From contig JBKBNI010000003.1 in the NCBI GenBank assembly GCA_046295455.1, positions 186,001 to 250,000 on the forward strand: 64,000 nucleotides of DNA. Direction: 5' to 3'. The DNA is from Thermaurantimonas sp046295455 (GTDB lineage: Bacteria > Bacteroidota > Bacteroidia > Flavobacteriales > Schleiferiaceae). The first letter of the stretch is position 1; each line of letters starts with the position of its first letter. Of this stretch, positions 17,779-26,771 are shown one piece after another. A model generated the notes under the pieces. The model searched no databases and was not told the DNA's origin. It was given only the letters and a program-made list of their open reading frames with translations. A program made the position numbers and the translations under genes.

Positions 17779-18990
17779 ATGAAAAAGAATACGTTTTTGT
17801 GCATTACGTTTTATTTCAAAGGCTCAGAATTTCTGAAACAATGTAAAAATGAAGGCAACACAGTTTTTCTTCTCACAAAGAAGAAACTCGAAAACAAGCC
17901 CTGGCCGTGGGAGAGCATCGATGAGGTGTTTTACATGGAGCATGACGACAATTCTCCCGAAAACATCTCCAACATTCTCAAAGGTGTGGCTTGGCTAATG
18001 CGAAAGCATCAGATCGATCGCGTAGTAGCGCTCGATGATTTTGATGTAGAAAAGGCCGCAGCCATTCGTGAGGAATTCCGGATACCGGGAATGGGACAAA
18101 CTACGGCGAGATATTTCAGAGACAAGCTTGCAATGCGCGTTCAAGCTCGTGATGCAGGATTGAAAGTACCGGCATTTTCAGCCCTGTTTAACGATGAACA
18201 GATAAACCAATTTGCCGACACAGTACCAGCTCCCTGGCTTGTAAAACCCCGGAGCGAAGCATCCGCCACCGGTATCAAAAAAGTACATGACAAAAACCAA
18301 CTGTGGAGCGTAATACACAGTCTGGGTGATCGAAGGCATATGTTTTTAGTAGAGCAGTTTAAACCCGGAGACGTGTATCATGTCGATGCTCTGACGGTAG
18401 ACGGGCAAATGGTTTTTAACTGGACATCCATATATCTGTCTACTCCATTTGATGTGGCACACGGAGCAGGAATTTTCAGGTCAGTTACAGTGGCACACGA
18501 CTCTGAAGATGATATAGCGTTAAAAAATTTTAATGCCGAAGTGATGAAGGCATTCGGAATGAAAAACAGCGCCTCTCATACCGAATACATCAAATGCCAT
18601 GAAGACGGCGAATTTTACTTCCTCGAAACGTCGGCACGCGTAGGTGGTGCGCATCTGGGTTCAATGGTAGAAGCCGCCTCCGGTATCAATTTGTGGAAAG
18701 AATGGGCAAGACTCGAATCATCTCTCCTGTCTAAACAATCATATGTGCTTCCACCCACCAAAAAAGACTACTCGGGGATTTTGATTTCACTGGCAAGGCA
18801 GCAGCATCCGGATATGTCTCCATTCAATGACCCGGAAATCTATTGCCATATACCCGAAGAGCATCACGTAGCGCTCATTTTACATTCAGACAGTCGGGAG
18901 AGAATCCTTGAGTTACTCGATAAATATGCTTGGATTGTAAAGGTACACTATCACGCCTCCGCACCGGTGCCGGATAAGCCTTCGCACTAA
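17779..18990 (+). CDS. ATP-grasp ligase of unknown substrate
   Basis: 403 residues. I start it at the ATG 17779 because the upstream frame is out-of-frame coding sequence of the peptidase gene. The N-terminal 95 residues form a Rossmann-like pre-ATP-grasp domain (MKKNTFLCITFYFKGSEFL, RVVALDDFDVEKAAAIREE); residues 100-310 are the ATP-grasp fold with a lysine in WLVKPRSEASATGI, the acidic metal ligands in DGEFYFLETSARVGGAHLG and VEQFKPGDVYHVD. Relatives join a carboxylate to an amine or make acyl-phosphates. It is probably cotranscribed with the aminopeptidase, which hints at peptide-like compounds, but the substrate is unknown. Confidence 0.85.
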   Translation: MKKNTFLCITFYFKGSEFLKQCKNEGNTVFLLTKKKLENKPWPWESIDEVFYMEHDDNSPENISNILKGVAWLMRKHQIDRVVALDDFDVEKAAAIREEFRIPGMGQTTARYFRDKLAMRVQARDAGLKVPAFSALFNDEQINQFADTVPAPWLVKPRSEASATGIKKVHDKNQLWSVIHSLGDRRHMFLVEQFKPGDVYHVDALTVDGQMVFNWTSIYLSTPFDVAHGAGIFRSVTVAHDSEDDIALKNFNAEVMKAFGMKNSASHTEYIKCHEDGEFYFLETSARVGGAHLGSMVEAASGINLWKEWARLESSLLSKQSYVLPPTKKDYSGILISLARQQHPDMSPFNDPEIYCHIPEEHHVALILHSDSRERILELLDKYAWIVKVHYHASAPVPDKPSH

Positions 18991-19015
18991 AATGAGACCC
19001 CGCTCACGATCCTCG

Positions 19016-19780
19016 TCATCGGGATTTGACCTCATTCATTGCTTTTATAAATTCGGGAAACTTTTCAGTAGAAATTCCTACTGATTCGCCGTTTTTCATT
19101 TTTATGGAACCTCCATCGGCACGTACATACTCATTGACGTGATTCAGATTGACGAGATAGCTCTTGTGCGTGCGCATGAAGTTTGGATTTTTTGAAAAAA
19201 TTTCGTCGAAGTACTTCAGCGATTTGCTGGAGTATATGCTTTCATTTATCCCGTAATGTACTCTGGAATATGCGCCATCGGCTTGTATAAACTGTATGTC
19301 ATCCACATCTATATAACGGATAAGGGAGGTAGTACTCACCGCCAACTTCTTCTGAGCATAGGGTTGAAAATTATTTATCAAAATATGGTATTTACGCGTG
19401 ACCTTGTCTTCCAAGTGGATAAACCGATCTATAGACTCTCGAAGTTCGTTGAGCTCTATAGGCTTCAACAGATAGTCCACCGCGCTTAGTTTGAAGGCCT
19501 GAACGGCATACTGCTGATAGGCAGTCGTAAAAATGATGTGAAAGTTTATCTCTTCCAGATTAAAAAAGTTCAGCAGTTCTAATCCGCTGTGCCCCGGCAG
19601 TTCAATGTCTAAAAAAACCAAATCGGGCTTATACCGATTGATAGCCTTCACTGCTGAAGGTATATCTTCACACAAATCTTCAACGATGATATCAAGATTT
19701 GTGGCTTCAATTAGGCCATATAGCAGTTGTCTTGCCATAGGTTCGTCATCGACAATAATTGCTCGAATTGGCTTTTTCAT
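19016..19780 (-). CDS. LytTR-type response regulator
   Basis: 254 residues: receiver domain at 1-120 with phosphoacceptor D58 (VFLDIELPGHSG) and the conserved lysine in YLLKPIEL; LytTR DNA-binding domain at about 150-250 (IRYIDVDDIQFIQADGAYSRVHY, then FMRTHKSYLVNLNHV). It follows the LytS-type kinase with a 4-base overlap and is surely its partner. Regulators of this kind bind direct repeats before their target genes; the targets are not visible. Confidence 0.95.
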   Translation of the reverse strand: MKKPIRAIIVDDEPMARQLLYGLIEATNLDIIVEDLCEDIPSAVKAINRYKPDLVFLDIELPGHSGLELLNFFNLEEINFHIIFTTAYQQYAVQAFKLSAVDYLLKPIELNELRESIDRFIHLEDKVTRKYHILINNFQPYAQKKLAVSTTSLIRYIDVDDIQFIQADGAYSRVHYGINESIYSSKSLKYFDEIFSKNPNFMRTHKSYLVNLNHVNEYVRADGGSIKMKNGESVGISTEKFPEFIKAMNEVKSR

Positions 19781-22674
19781 GATTCTATTGGAATTAAAAT
19801 TTTTACAATTGTTCCTTGGGAAATTAAATCTTTGTCAAACAGCTCTTCCACGCTTACTTTATAATTACCACCCTTTATTTTATTTAGCAGGTCAATACGA
19901 TTACGATTTGCCTCAGATGAAAAAGAGCGATGATATAAATTTCTTTTTTGATTTATTTCCATACTTCTGCTGATTCCGATCCCATTGTCCTCTATTTGAA
20001 TGATCAGCTGAGCATCAGAAAAACGTCGCACATCGATTGTAAGTTTTTTATCCCCTTTTTTATGCAATAAACCGTGTTTAATGGCATTCTCCACATATGG
20101 CTGGATCAGCATTGTAGGAATATTGATATTTTCTATGTCCAAATCCTCTTCAATGATAACCTTATATTCAAAACTGTTTACAAAACGCATTTTTTCTAAC
20201 TCTAGGTATAATTGCATGGTATTCATCTCTTTATCAAGCGATATCTGCTCTTCGTCGGAATTTTCAAGAATCTGCCGAGTCAGCTTACTGAACTTGGATA
20301 GGTACACTGTAGCGCTTTTCTGGTCATTGCTATAAATAAATGCCTGAATGGTATTCAACGCATTGAAAAAGAAGTGAGGATTCATTTGAGCTTTTATAGA
20401 CTTCAGTGTCATAAAAGCAAGATTTTTTTCCATCTGCATCTTCTCTGCTACAAGATTTTTCTTTTTCAGCAATAAGTTTACCTGCCAATACACATAAAAG
20501 AAAATAACACATAGTATGAATACCTGAAATGTGATGATAAACCATGTTTTCTTGTATACCGGAGTTGTGATATTAAAGGTAAAGGATTTAATGATATCGA
20601 ATTGGCCTAACGTTTTAACCGCAAAATCAATTGTATAGCCTCCCGGCTTTAGGGAGGGAAACAATAAATATCCCGTTACATTAGAGATTTGTAACCACTG
20701 ATCACCATTTATTCGGTAGAAAAGTTCGGATTTGTTTGTCTTATCCAAATCCAGGAAGGTATAAGATAGTTTTATATTCGATTCTTCCTTATATTTAAGA
20801 TCAAAATCATTGGTATTATCATCCAAAAGGATATCATTTACATGGGTAATAAATAATTTTTTTGGAAATGTCGTTTTTTGTGTAGTTTTTTTATTAATGA
20901 TCTGAAGCCTTTTCTCAAGTATTTTAATAAAATATTCATCAAATTCATATAATGATTGAAGGTTCACAAAAGATACTATATTTGTTTCAACATTTCCACT
21001 ATCACTGTACTTGTAAACCTTACTATTTAATAGGTAAAATAACTGATTATTTCCGACTATGTACTTCACATCGATATTTGCTTGTTTAGACTTTATTAAA
21101 TCCAACTGAAGCGTTTTTTTGTTTAATTTATACAAATTTTTTAAAAAATCTACTGCATAAATATCTTGGCCATTTTGAAATAATTGCTTTATGTACAATC
21201 TATCATTCGGCTTCATCACATTACCTTTATGGTCTAGGATAACAAAGCCTTCGTTTGTAGAAATAAGAAGCAGTTTCAAGTCATTTAGATATATTACATC
21301 TCTGTTGCGTGGCGTTTTTGCAGTATATCGAAAATTATTCACTACTGACAATGAGTGAAATAAGGAATCCCAGACACTTGTATTAGTACGTTGGATATAT
21401 AAATCCAGAAAACCAATTCCGCCTGTTGTAGTCAGAAAAATATATTTATCGTCAACGAATACTACACTTTTAGCAGCGATATTTTTAAGATTATATTCTT
21501 TGTTATTTAAATTAAATATTTTAACTTCATCGCTGTGTATGATTATAAGTATTTTTGTCTTTTTATCAATATATATTTTAGAAATATATCTCCTTTTCGG
21601 ATCTGAATAAATTTGTTTAATGGATTTTTCTGTCACATCAAACACAAAAATATTTCCATTTTCAGTGGCTAAATATACCTTGTCTTCATGTGGTTTGGAA
21701 AAGGTAATACTTTCTTTTAAATCAGTTAAATACTCATAATCATTCTCGTTAGGAATGATAAAAATTCCGTCTCCTAAAGAGCCTAAAATCATTTGATCAT
21801 GCTGGTCAAATACCATCTTCGAAATATTGTATTGATTAAATATTTTTGTGGTTTTATTACCTTCTATTATTGTCAGCCCTTCTGCCGATGTAGCAACGAT
21901 TTTATCTCCGATCAAATACATATCATTTAGGCGGATTTTACTCAAATAAATAAGGCTGGATTTCCTATCGGATAAGCGATATATTTCATATTCTTTTCCA
22001 TTAAATATTTGATAAAATATCGCGCCTCCGGAAGTCATTAATTTAATAATATCAATCTTTGAGTCGATCGTGTCTATTGTGTTCAAATCATTTTTTATTT
22101 TAAACAACCCTTTTCCAGCAAGGTAAATATCATTTTTATACCGTAAAATTGAAAAGATGCTAGCATCAAAATCCGATGAAATGGCGTCTAATGTATTCGT
22201 GTTGAGATTGTACTTTACAATATTATTGGCAGACTGTGTGATTAAAAGACTGTCTTGAATGATAAATGTGGTAAATTCCTTTGTATTGAGTGCTGCCAGA
22301 CGATGAATCTTGTCCTCTTCAAGATATAAAAAATGTCCGTCAAAGGATTGATACCAAACTCTGCCCTTTAAATCAAATTGAATACAACTGCCGGCACGAT
22401 TAATGTTTTCGGTGTAGGTGTAGGTTTTAAACTTACTGCCGTCGAAGCGTTGAAGCCCTTCTTCTGTAGCAATCCAAAGAAAACCCTGATTATCGAGTTT
22501 TATGTCGTAAATTAAATTGTCGAGAAGTCCATTTGAGGTTGTGTATTGGATATGTACAGGCATCTGAGCCTGAGATAACTGTATAAAAAATAGCAGAGCC
22601 GCAATCATCAGCATCGAACTGGTTCTGCAAAACCCATGAGCAGAAGTCGGTGGCCTTATATAATTGATATTCAT
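19777..22674 (-). CDS. Propeller-sensor LytS-type histidine kinase
   Basis: 965 residues from the ATG 22674 (an alternative at 22695 adds seven). A signal peptide (about 20-37 ending QLSQAQ) is followed by a periplasmic beta-propeller of repeats (NQGFLWIATEEGLQRFDG at the N-terminus), then a Y_Y_Y-like domain at about 635-715 (LSYTFLDLDKTNKSELFYRINGDQWLQ), one membrane helix at about 725-745, and a His_kinase domain with NPHFFFNALNTI (histidine near 767) and the ATP motif EDNGIGIS. This is a common Bacteroidota sensor plan. The ligand is unknown. The DNA is AT-rich against its neighbours. Confidence 0.92.
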   Translation of the reverse strand: MNINYIRPPTSAHGFCRTSSMLMIAALLFFIQLSQAQMPVHIQYTTSNGLLDNLIYDIKLDNQGFLWIATEEGLQRFDGSKFKTYTYTENINRAGSCIQFDLKGRVWYQSFDGHFLYLEEDKIHRLAALNTKEFTTFIIQDSLLITQSANNIVKYNLNTNTLDAISSDFDASIFSILRYKNDIYLAGKGLFKIKNDLNTIDTIDSKIDIIKLMTSGGAIFYQIFNGKEYEIYRLSDRKSSLIYLSKIRLNDMYLIGDKIVATSAEGLTIIEGNKTTKIFNQYNISKMVFDQHDQMILGSLGDGIFIIPNENDYEYLTDLKESITFSKPHEDKVYLATENGNIFVFDVTEKSIKQIYSDPKRRYISKIYIDKKTKILIIIHSDEVKIFNLNNKEYNLKNIAAKSVVFVDDKYIFLTTTGGIGFLDLYIQRTNTSVWDSLFHSLSVVNNFRYTAKTPRNRDVIYLNDLKLLLISTNEGFVILDHKGNVMKPNDRLYIKQLFQNGQDIYAVDFLKNLYKLNKKTLQLDLIKSKQANIDVKYIVGNNQLFYLLNSKVYKYSDSGNVETNIVSFVNLQSLYEFDEYFIKILEKRLQIINKKTTQKTTFPKKLFITHVNDILLDDNTNDFDLKYKEESNIKLSYTFLDLDKTNKSELFYRINGDQWLQISNVTGYLLFPSLKPGGYTIDFAVKTLGQFDIIKSFTFNITTPVYKKTWFIITFQVFILCVIFFYVYWQVNLLLKKKNLVAEKMQMEKNLAFMTLKSIKAQMNPHFFFNALNTIQAFIYSNDQKSATVYLSKFSKLTRQILENSDEEQISLDKEMNTMQLYLELEKMRFVNSFEYKVIIEEDLDIENINIPTMLIQPYVENAIKHGLLHKKGDKKLTIDVRRFSDAQLIIQIEDNGIGISRSMEINQKRNLYHRSFSSEANRNRIDLLNKIKGGNYKVSVEELFDKDLISQGTIVKILIPIES

Positions 22675-22711
22675 GAGATAATATTCCAAAATCAAAAATC
22701 AGTCAAATGTC

Positions 22712-22726
22712 TTGAACTCAGTTCAA
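22712..22726. promoter_or_regulatory. Perfect palindrome between the LytS-like kinase and glyS
   Basis: TTGAACT and AGTTCAA flank one central C, a perfect 15-base inverted repeat. It is 20 bases before the glyS -7 box and 37 bases upstream of the kinase start on the other strand. The place fits an operator acting on either gene. Confidence 0.5.
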
Positions 22727-22745
22727 TAATTTTTACTTGAATATA

Positions 22746-22753
22746 TAGTTTTG
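22746..22753 (+). promoter_or_regulatory. -7 box of glyS
   Basis: TAGTTTTG fits TAnnTTTG and lies 21 bases before the glyS ATG. No TTTG is seen at the -33 position. Confidence 0.5.
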
Positions 22754-22774
22754 CCGTTTTGATTTACCAAAATA

Positions 22775-24307
22775 ATGAATCAGGATACGGCACTCAAGGA
22801 CTTAATATCCCATTGTAAAGAATATGGATTCATATTCCCGTCCAGTGAAATTTATGACGGCTTAGCAGCTGTATATGACTACGGACAGCTGGGCGCAGAG
22901 TTAAAAAACAATATCAGAAACTACTGGTGGTATGCGATGACCCGATTGCATCAAAATATTGTGGGGATAGATGCCGCCATATTTATGCATCCTCTTACTT
23001 GGAAAGCGTCAGGACACGTGGATGCATTCAGCGATCCTCTTATTGACAACAAAGACTCTAAAAAGCGCTACAGAGCAGACGTACTCATCGAAGAGCAAAT
23101 CGAAAGGTATAACGAAAAAATTAAGAAGGAAACGGAAAAAGCCAAAAAGCGATTCGGGGATTCTTATGATGCATCACTTTTTGAAAAAACCAATCCCCGA
23201 ATCCTAGAACTACAAGCAAAGCGGGATGCACTTCATGACAGATTTGTGAAAGCCTTGGAACAAAATGATCTGGATGAATTAAGACAAATTATACTAGATG
23301 AAGAAATTGTGTGTCCAATATCAGGAAGTCGAAACTGGACAGAGGTCCGATATTTTAACCTCATGTTTGATACAAAGCTGGGCTCCGTATCTGACGAGGC
23401 ATCGCTTATCTACCTCAGACCAGAGACTGCACAAGGAATTTTTGTAAATTTTCTGAATGTGTATAAGACCGGCAGAATGAAATTGCCCTTTGGCATAGCT
23501 CAGACCGGAAAAGCCTTTCGCAATGAGATCGTCGCACGACAGTTTATATTTCGAATGAGGGAGTTTGAACAAATGGAGATGCAATTTTTTGTGAAACCGG
23601 GCAGCGAAATGGACTGGTACCACTATTGGAAAGAAGAGCGGATGAAGTGGCACCTATCTCTGGGCCTTCCGGCAGAGATGTACCGTTTTCACGACCATGA
23701 CAAACTCGCCCACTATGCCAATGCGGCCTGTGATATACAATTTGCATTCCCCTTTGGATTTAAAGAGCTGGAAGGCATCCACTCCAGAACCGATTTTGAT
23801 CTCGCAAACCATGAAAAATACAGCGGAAAAAAATTGCAATATTTCGATTCGGAGACAAACGAAAGTTATATACCCTATGTAGTGGAGACCTCCATAGGAT
23901 TAGACCGCTGTTTTCTTGCCATGATGAGTTATGCTCTGCGTGATGAAACGCTCGAGGACGGTAGCACCCGTACACTGCTGAAGTTACCTTACATACTTTC
24001 ACCGGTCAAGGCAGCCATCCTTCCGCTGGTAAAAAAAGATGGCCTCCCGGAAAAATCCAAAGAAGTACTTGACCTGCTGAAGTGGGATTTTCTCTGCGCA
24101 TACGATGATAAGGATTCCATCGGGAGGCGCTATCGCCGTCAGGATGCTATTGGTACCCCATATTGCATTACCATTGACCATCAGACATTAGAAGATAATA
24201 CCGTGACCGTTCGCGATAGAGATTCCCTCTCTCAAATACGCATGCCCATACCCGAAATTTCTGCACACATTGCAACCGGAATTCACATAAAAAACTATTT
24301 AGGTTAG
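22775..24307 (+). CDS. glyS: Glycine-tRNA ligase (alpha2 type)
   Basis: 510 residues; it charges tRNA-Gly with glycine. It is the single-subunit dimeric class II form and not the alpha2-beta2 form of E. coli. Visible motifs are the opening FIFPSSEIYDGLAAVYDYGQLG, motif 2 FRNEIVARQFIFRMREFEQMEMQ, and motif 3 VVETSIGLDRCFLAMM, with the anticodon-binding domain at the end (about 400-505). Gene name follows the convention for this form. Its last codons overlap the DtxR-like box of the next operon. Confidence 0.96.
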   Translation: MNQDTALKDLISHCKEYGFIFPSSEIYDGLAAVYDYGQLGAELKNNIRNYWWYAMTRLHQNIVGIDAAIFMHPLTWKASGHVDAFSDPLIDNKDSKKRYRADVLIEEQIERYNEKIKKETEKAKKRFGDSYDASLFEKTNPRILELQAKRDALHDRFVKALEQNDLDELRQIILDEEIVCPISGSRNWTEVRYFNLMFDTKLGSVSDEASLIYLRPETAQGIFVNFLNVYKTGRMKLPFGIAQTGKAFRNEIVARQFIFRMREFEQMEMQFFVKPGSEMDWYHYWKEERMKWHLSLGLPAEMYRFHDHDKLAHYANAACDIQFAFPFGFKELEGIHSRTDFDLANHEKYSGKKLQYFDSETNESYIPYVVETSIGLDRCFLAMMSYALRDETLEDGSTRTLLKLPYILSPVKAAILPLVKKDGLPEKSKEVLDLLKWDFLCAYDDKDSIGRRYRRQDAIGTPYCITIDHQTLEDNTVTVRDRDSLSQIRMPIPEISAHIATGIHIKNYLG

Positions 24308-24313
24308 CCTAAT
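24298..24313. promoter_or_regulatory. DtxR-family operator candidate
   Basis: The 14 bases TTAGGTTAGCCTAA at 24299-24312 match the first 14 positions of the well-known DtxR/IdeR consensus operator; the last 5 positions do not match. Six of the seven base pairs of the 14-mer are symmetric. The site spans the glyS stop codon and lies about 30 bases before the -7 box of the repressor operon. The T-run after it (24313-24322) could also let it act as a weak terminator for glyS. Confidence 0.6.
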
Positions 24314-24340
24314 TTCTTTTTTATCAGTTTAAAAAAAGTG

Positions 24341-24348
24341 TATTTTTG
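24341..24348 (+). promoter_or_regulatory. -7 box of the metal-transport operon
   Basis: TATTTTTG matches TAnnTTTG and ends 19 bases before the GTG start at 24368. A T-rich stretch near 24313-24322 lies where the -33 element would be. Confidence 0.55.
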
Positions 24349-24367
24349 CTTGTGAATTGCGGCAATT

Positions 24368-25027
24368 GTGTACACCTATTCAGAAGAAAATTATTTAAAA
24401 ACCATTTATGAGCTCAGCAACGGAGGAACCACGGCTGTAAGCACCTCTTCCATAGCCCTTTCATTAGAAATGAAAGCCCCGTCTGTGACCGAAATGCTCA
24501 AAAAATTATCTGATAAGGGACTGTCTATATATGAAAAGTATCAAGGATGCAGACTTACCGAAAAGGGACTTCAGCAGGCCATATACGTTGTACGCAAACA
24601 CAGGCTGTGGGAGGTTTTTCTGGTAAAAAATCTAGGAATGAAATGGGGGGAGGTTCATGCCATCGCAGAACAGCTGGAGCATATCAACAGTGAACTGCTC
24701 ATAGAGCGCCTGGACGAGTACCTCGGCTATCCAAAATTTGATCCACATGGAGAGCCTATACCTGACAAATATGGAAACATAGTCAAAAGCAATCGCGTGC
24801 GCCTCTCACATCTGGAGACAGGAAAGTCGGCCATTCTCAAAGCAGTGGCTTCAGATACCCAGGAGTTTTTACAATATCTCGACTCGGAGAATCTACAATT
24901 GGGGTTTACAATTAAAGTTTTAAAGGTATATACACACGACAGCAGTCTGAAAATAGAAATAAATCACACAACCCAAACCAATATCTCAGATAAGACCGCA
25001 AACAATCTTCTGGTTGAGCCTATATGA
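24368..25027 (+). CDS. DtxR/MntR-family metal-dependent repressor
   Basis: 219 residues from a GTG. Winged helix at about 1-70 (YSEENYLKTIYELS, SVTEMLKKLSDKGL), metal-binding and dimerisation domain at about 70-140 (KHRLWEVFL, EVHAIAEQLEHI), and a FeoA/SH3-like domain at about 150-219. In the primary metal site glutamate stands where DtxR has its cysteine (the E of HAIAEQLEH), which is the MntR form and points to manganese; other ligand positions (N8, K11) are not those of classical MntR, so the metal is not certain. Its stop overlaps the lipoprotein gene by 4 bases; it probably represses the operon through the 24298 site. Confidence 0.88.
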   Translation: MYTYSEENYLKTIYELSNGGTTAVSTSSIALSLEMKAPSVTEMLKKLSDKGLSIYEKYQGCRLTEKGLQQAIYVVRKHRLWEVFLVKNLGMKWGEVHAIAEQLEHINSELLIERLDEYLGYPKFDPHGEPIPDKYGNIVKSNRVRLSHLETGKSAILKAVASDTQEFLQYLDSENLQLGFTIKVLKVYTHDSSLKIEINHTTQTNISDKTANNLLVEPI

Positions 25028-25959
25028 AGATAATCCGCCCGATTTTTTTGCTATATGTAGCTACATTTATTTTTTCGTGTGGCTCTAAATCTCCCGAATT
25101 ACGGGATAAACCTACGGTGGTATGTACCACTACCATGATTTACGATGCAATCTCTCAAATCTTTGACAGCACAATAAATGTATCTACATTAATCAAAGCA
25201 GGTGTTGACCCTCACACGTATAAAGCTACTGCAGGCGATCTGAAGAAGATTAAAAATGCAGATGTCGTCATCTATAATGGCTTACATCTGGAGGGGAAGT
25301 TTTCTGAAATTCTCGATGAACTACATCGAAGAGGAAAAGCCATACCGGTAGCCCGGTACGTCAAGAAAGAAAATTTGATCTTTACGAGTGAAAACGTGCC
25401 CGACCCTCACATTTGGTTTGAAATTCCACTCTGGCAGCTTGCCATTCGACACACAATAGATGAGATGTTAAACCGATTTAAGGAGAGATTGACCTCTGAG
25501 CAATTTGAATTTATACAACAAAACGCTGAAAAATACTTTCTCGAACTCACGGAAGTACATCATGAAGCACTGAGGTTGCTTGGTGTAATTCCTTCGGAAC
25601 AGAGGGTAGTAATCACCGCTCATGATGCATTCAACTATTTTGGGAGAACCTATTCCATTGAGGTCATCGGTTTGCAAGGCATTAGTACTGCTTCCGAACA
25701 TGGCCTGAAGGATATCATAGACATGATTCACCTGATTGTAAAAAGACGTATTCCTGCTATATTCGTCGAGACCACTGTGTCGGAGAAGACCGTAAGAGCA
25801 GTAATAGAGGGGTGCGCCTCCAAAAATCATTTCATCCGATTGGGCGGAATGCTCTACTCGGATGCTCTTGGGCCTGAGAGTTCCGGGCACCACACGTTGG
25901 CGGGAGCATTCAGACACAATGTGTACCAAATCTATAACTCCCTCAATCAAGCACCATGA
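25024..25959 (+). CDS. Metal-binding lipoprotein of ABC importer (TroA/ZnuA-like)
   Basis: 311 residues with a signal peptide ending in FSCG (cysteine 19). This cluster A-I binding protein captures Mn2+ or Zn2+. The ligand pattern H64 (DPHTYKAT), H129 (PDPHIWFE), H200 (TAHDAFNYF) and D280 (LYSDALG) repeats that of TroA. There is no long His-rich loop of the sort seen in ZnuA, which favours manganese or a mixed role. Overlaps of 4 bases on both sides show tight operon packing. Confidence 0.92.
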   Translation: MKIIRPIFLLYVATFIFSCGSKSPELRDKPTVVCTTTMIYDAISQIFDSTINVSTLIKAGVDPHTYKATAGDLKKIKNADVVIYNGLHLEGKFSEILDELHRRGKAIPVARYVKKENLIFTSENVPDPHIWFEIPLWQLAIRHTIDEMLNRFKERLTSEQFEFIQQNAEKYFLELTEVHHEALRLLGVIPSEQRVVITAHDAFNYFGRTYSIEVIGLQGISTASEHGLKDIIDMIHLIVKRRIPAIFVETTVSEKTVRAVIEGCASKNHFIRLGGMLYSDALGPESSGHHTLAGAFRHNVYQIYNSLNQAP

Positions 25960-26765
25960 ATGATCCGTCACTGCACAGTACTCCTGCCGTAGAGGTTTTG
26001 AATCTGACGGCCGCTTATGCACAAAGACCTGTTCTTTGGGACATAGATTTGAAAATTCCCCAAGGTGTTTTATGCGGCATCATCGGGCCAAATGGCTCCG
26101 GTAAATCCACACTGCTAAAGTGCATAATGGGGTTGCATCGCGCTGATGCAGGTATGGTCAGGGTTTTTGGCAGTAAGATCGAAGACGTGCGACACAGAGT
26201 GAGCTATGTGCCACAGAGAGAAACTGTGGATTGGAATTTTCCGGTTACAGTCATGGATGTGACGCTTATGGGACGCTATTCATCTAAAAATATTTTCAAA
26301 CGGATTTCTCCGATGGATCGCAAAATAGCTCTTGAGGCACTGCATCAAGTAAATCTGGTCGAGTACAAAGACAAACACATCAGCCAGCTCAGTGGCGGCC
26401 AGCAGCAGCGGGTATTTCTGGCTAGAGCGCTGGCTCAGCAAGCTGACCTTTACATTATGGATGAGCCTTTTGCAGGAGTAGATGCCATCACCGAAGATGC
26501 TATTCTCAAACTGATGAACCAAATGAAAAAGGATGGCAAAACGGTCATTATCGTTCATCACGACTTGCAGACGGCATACGAATTTTTTGACTATTTTGTT
26601 CTGCTCAACACACGACTGGTAGCTGCTGCTCACAAACAAGAAGCGTTCAACGATCATAATCTCAGAGAGACTTTCGGGAGCAAGCTCACTATTCTGAGCA
26701 GACTCAGTGAGATGATCGGGAAAGAAGAACTGCCTCCACCTCCCTCAAGTACTCAAAAATATTAA
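25956..26765 (+). CDS. Metal ABC transporter ATPase (TroB-like)
   Basis: 269 residues: Walker A GPNGSGKST near 45-53, signature LSGGQQQR near 145, Walker B LYIMDEPF and switch histidine in VHHDL. It also shows the family stretch VSYVPQRETVDWNFPVTVMDVTLMGR. It powers the two permeases that follow (6-base gap to the first). Confidence 0.95.
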   Translation: MNDPSLHSTPAVEVLNLTAAYAQRPVLWDIDLKIPQGVLCGIIGPNGSGKSTLLKCIMGLHRADAGMVRVFGSKIEDVRHRVSYVPQRETVDWNFPVTVMDVTLMGRYSSKNIFKRISPMDRKIALEALHQVNLVEYKDKHISQLSGGQQQRVFLARALAQQADLYIMDEPFAGVDAITEDAILKLMNQMKKDGKTVIIVHHDLQTAYEFFDYFVLLNTRLVAAAHKQEAFNDHNLRETFGSKLTILSRLSEMIGKEELPPPPSSTQKY

Positions 26766-26771
26766 GCACGA

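Noticed and set aside
24299..24322. glyS intrinsic terminator as the only meaning of the 24299 hairpin
   Set aside because: The stem is only 5 bp; the match to the DtxR consensus explains the symmetry better, though both functions may coexist.
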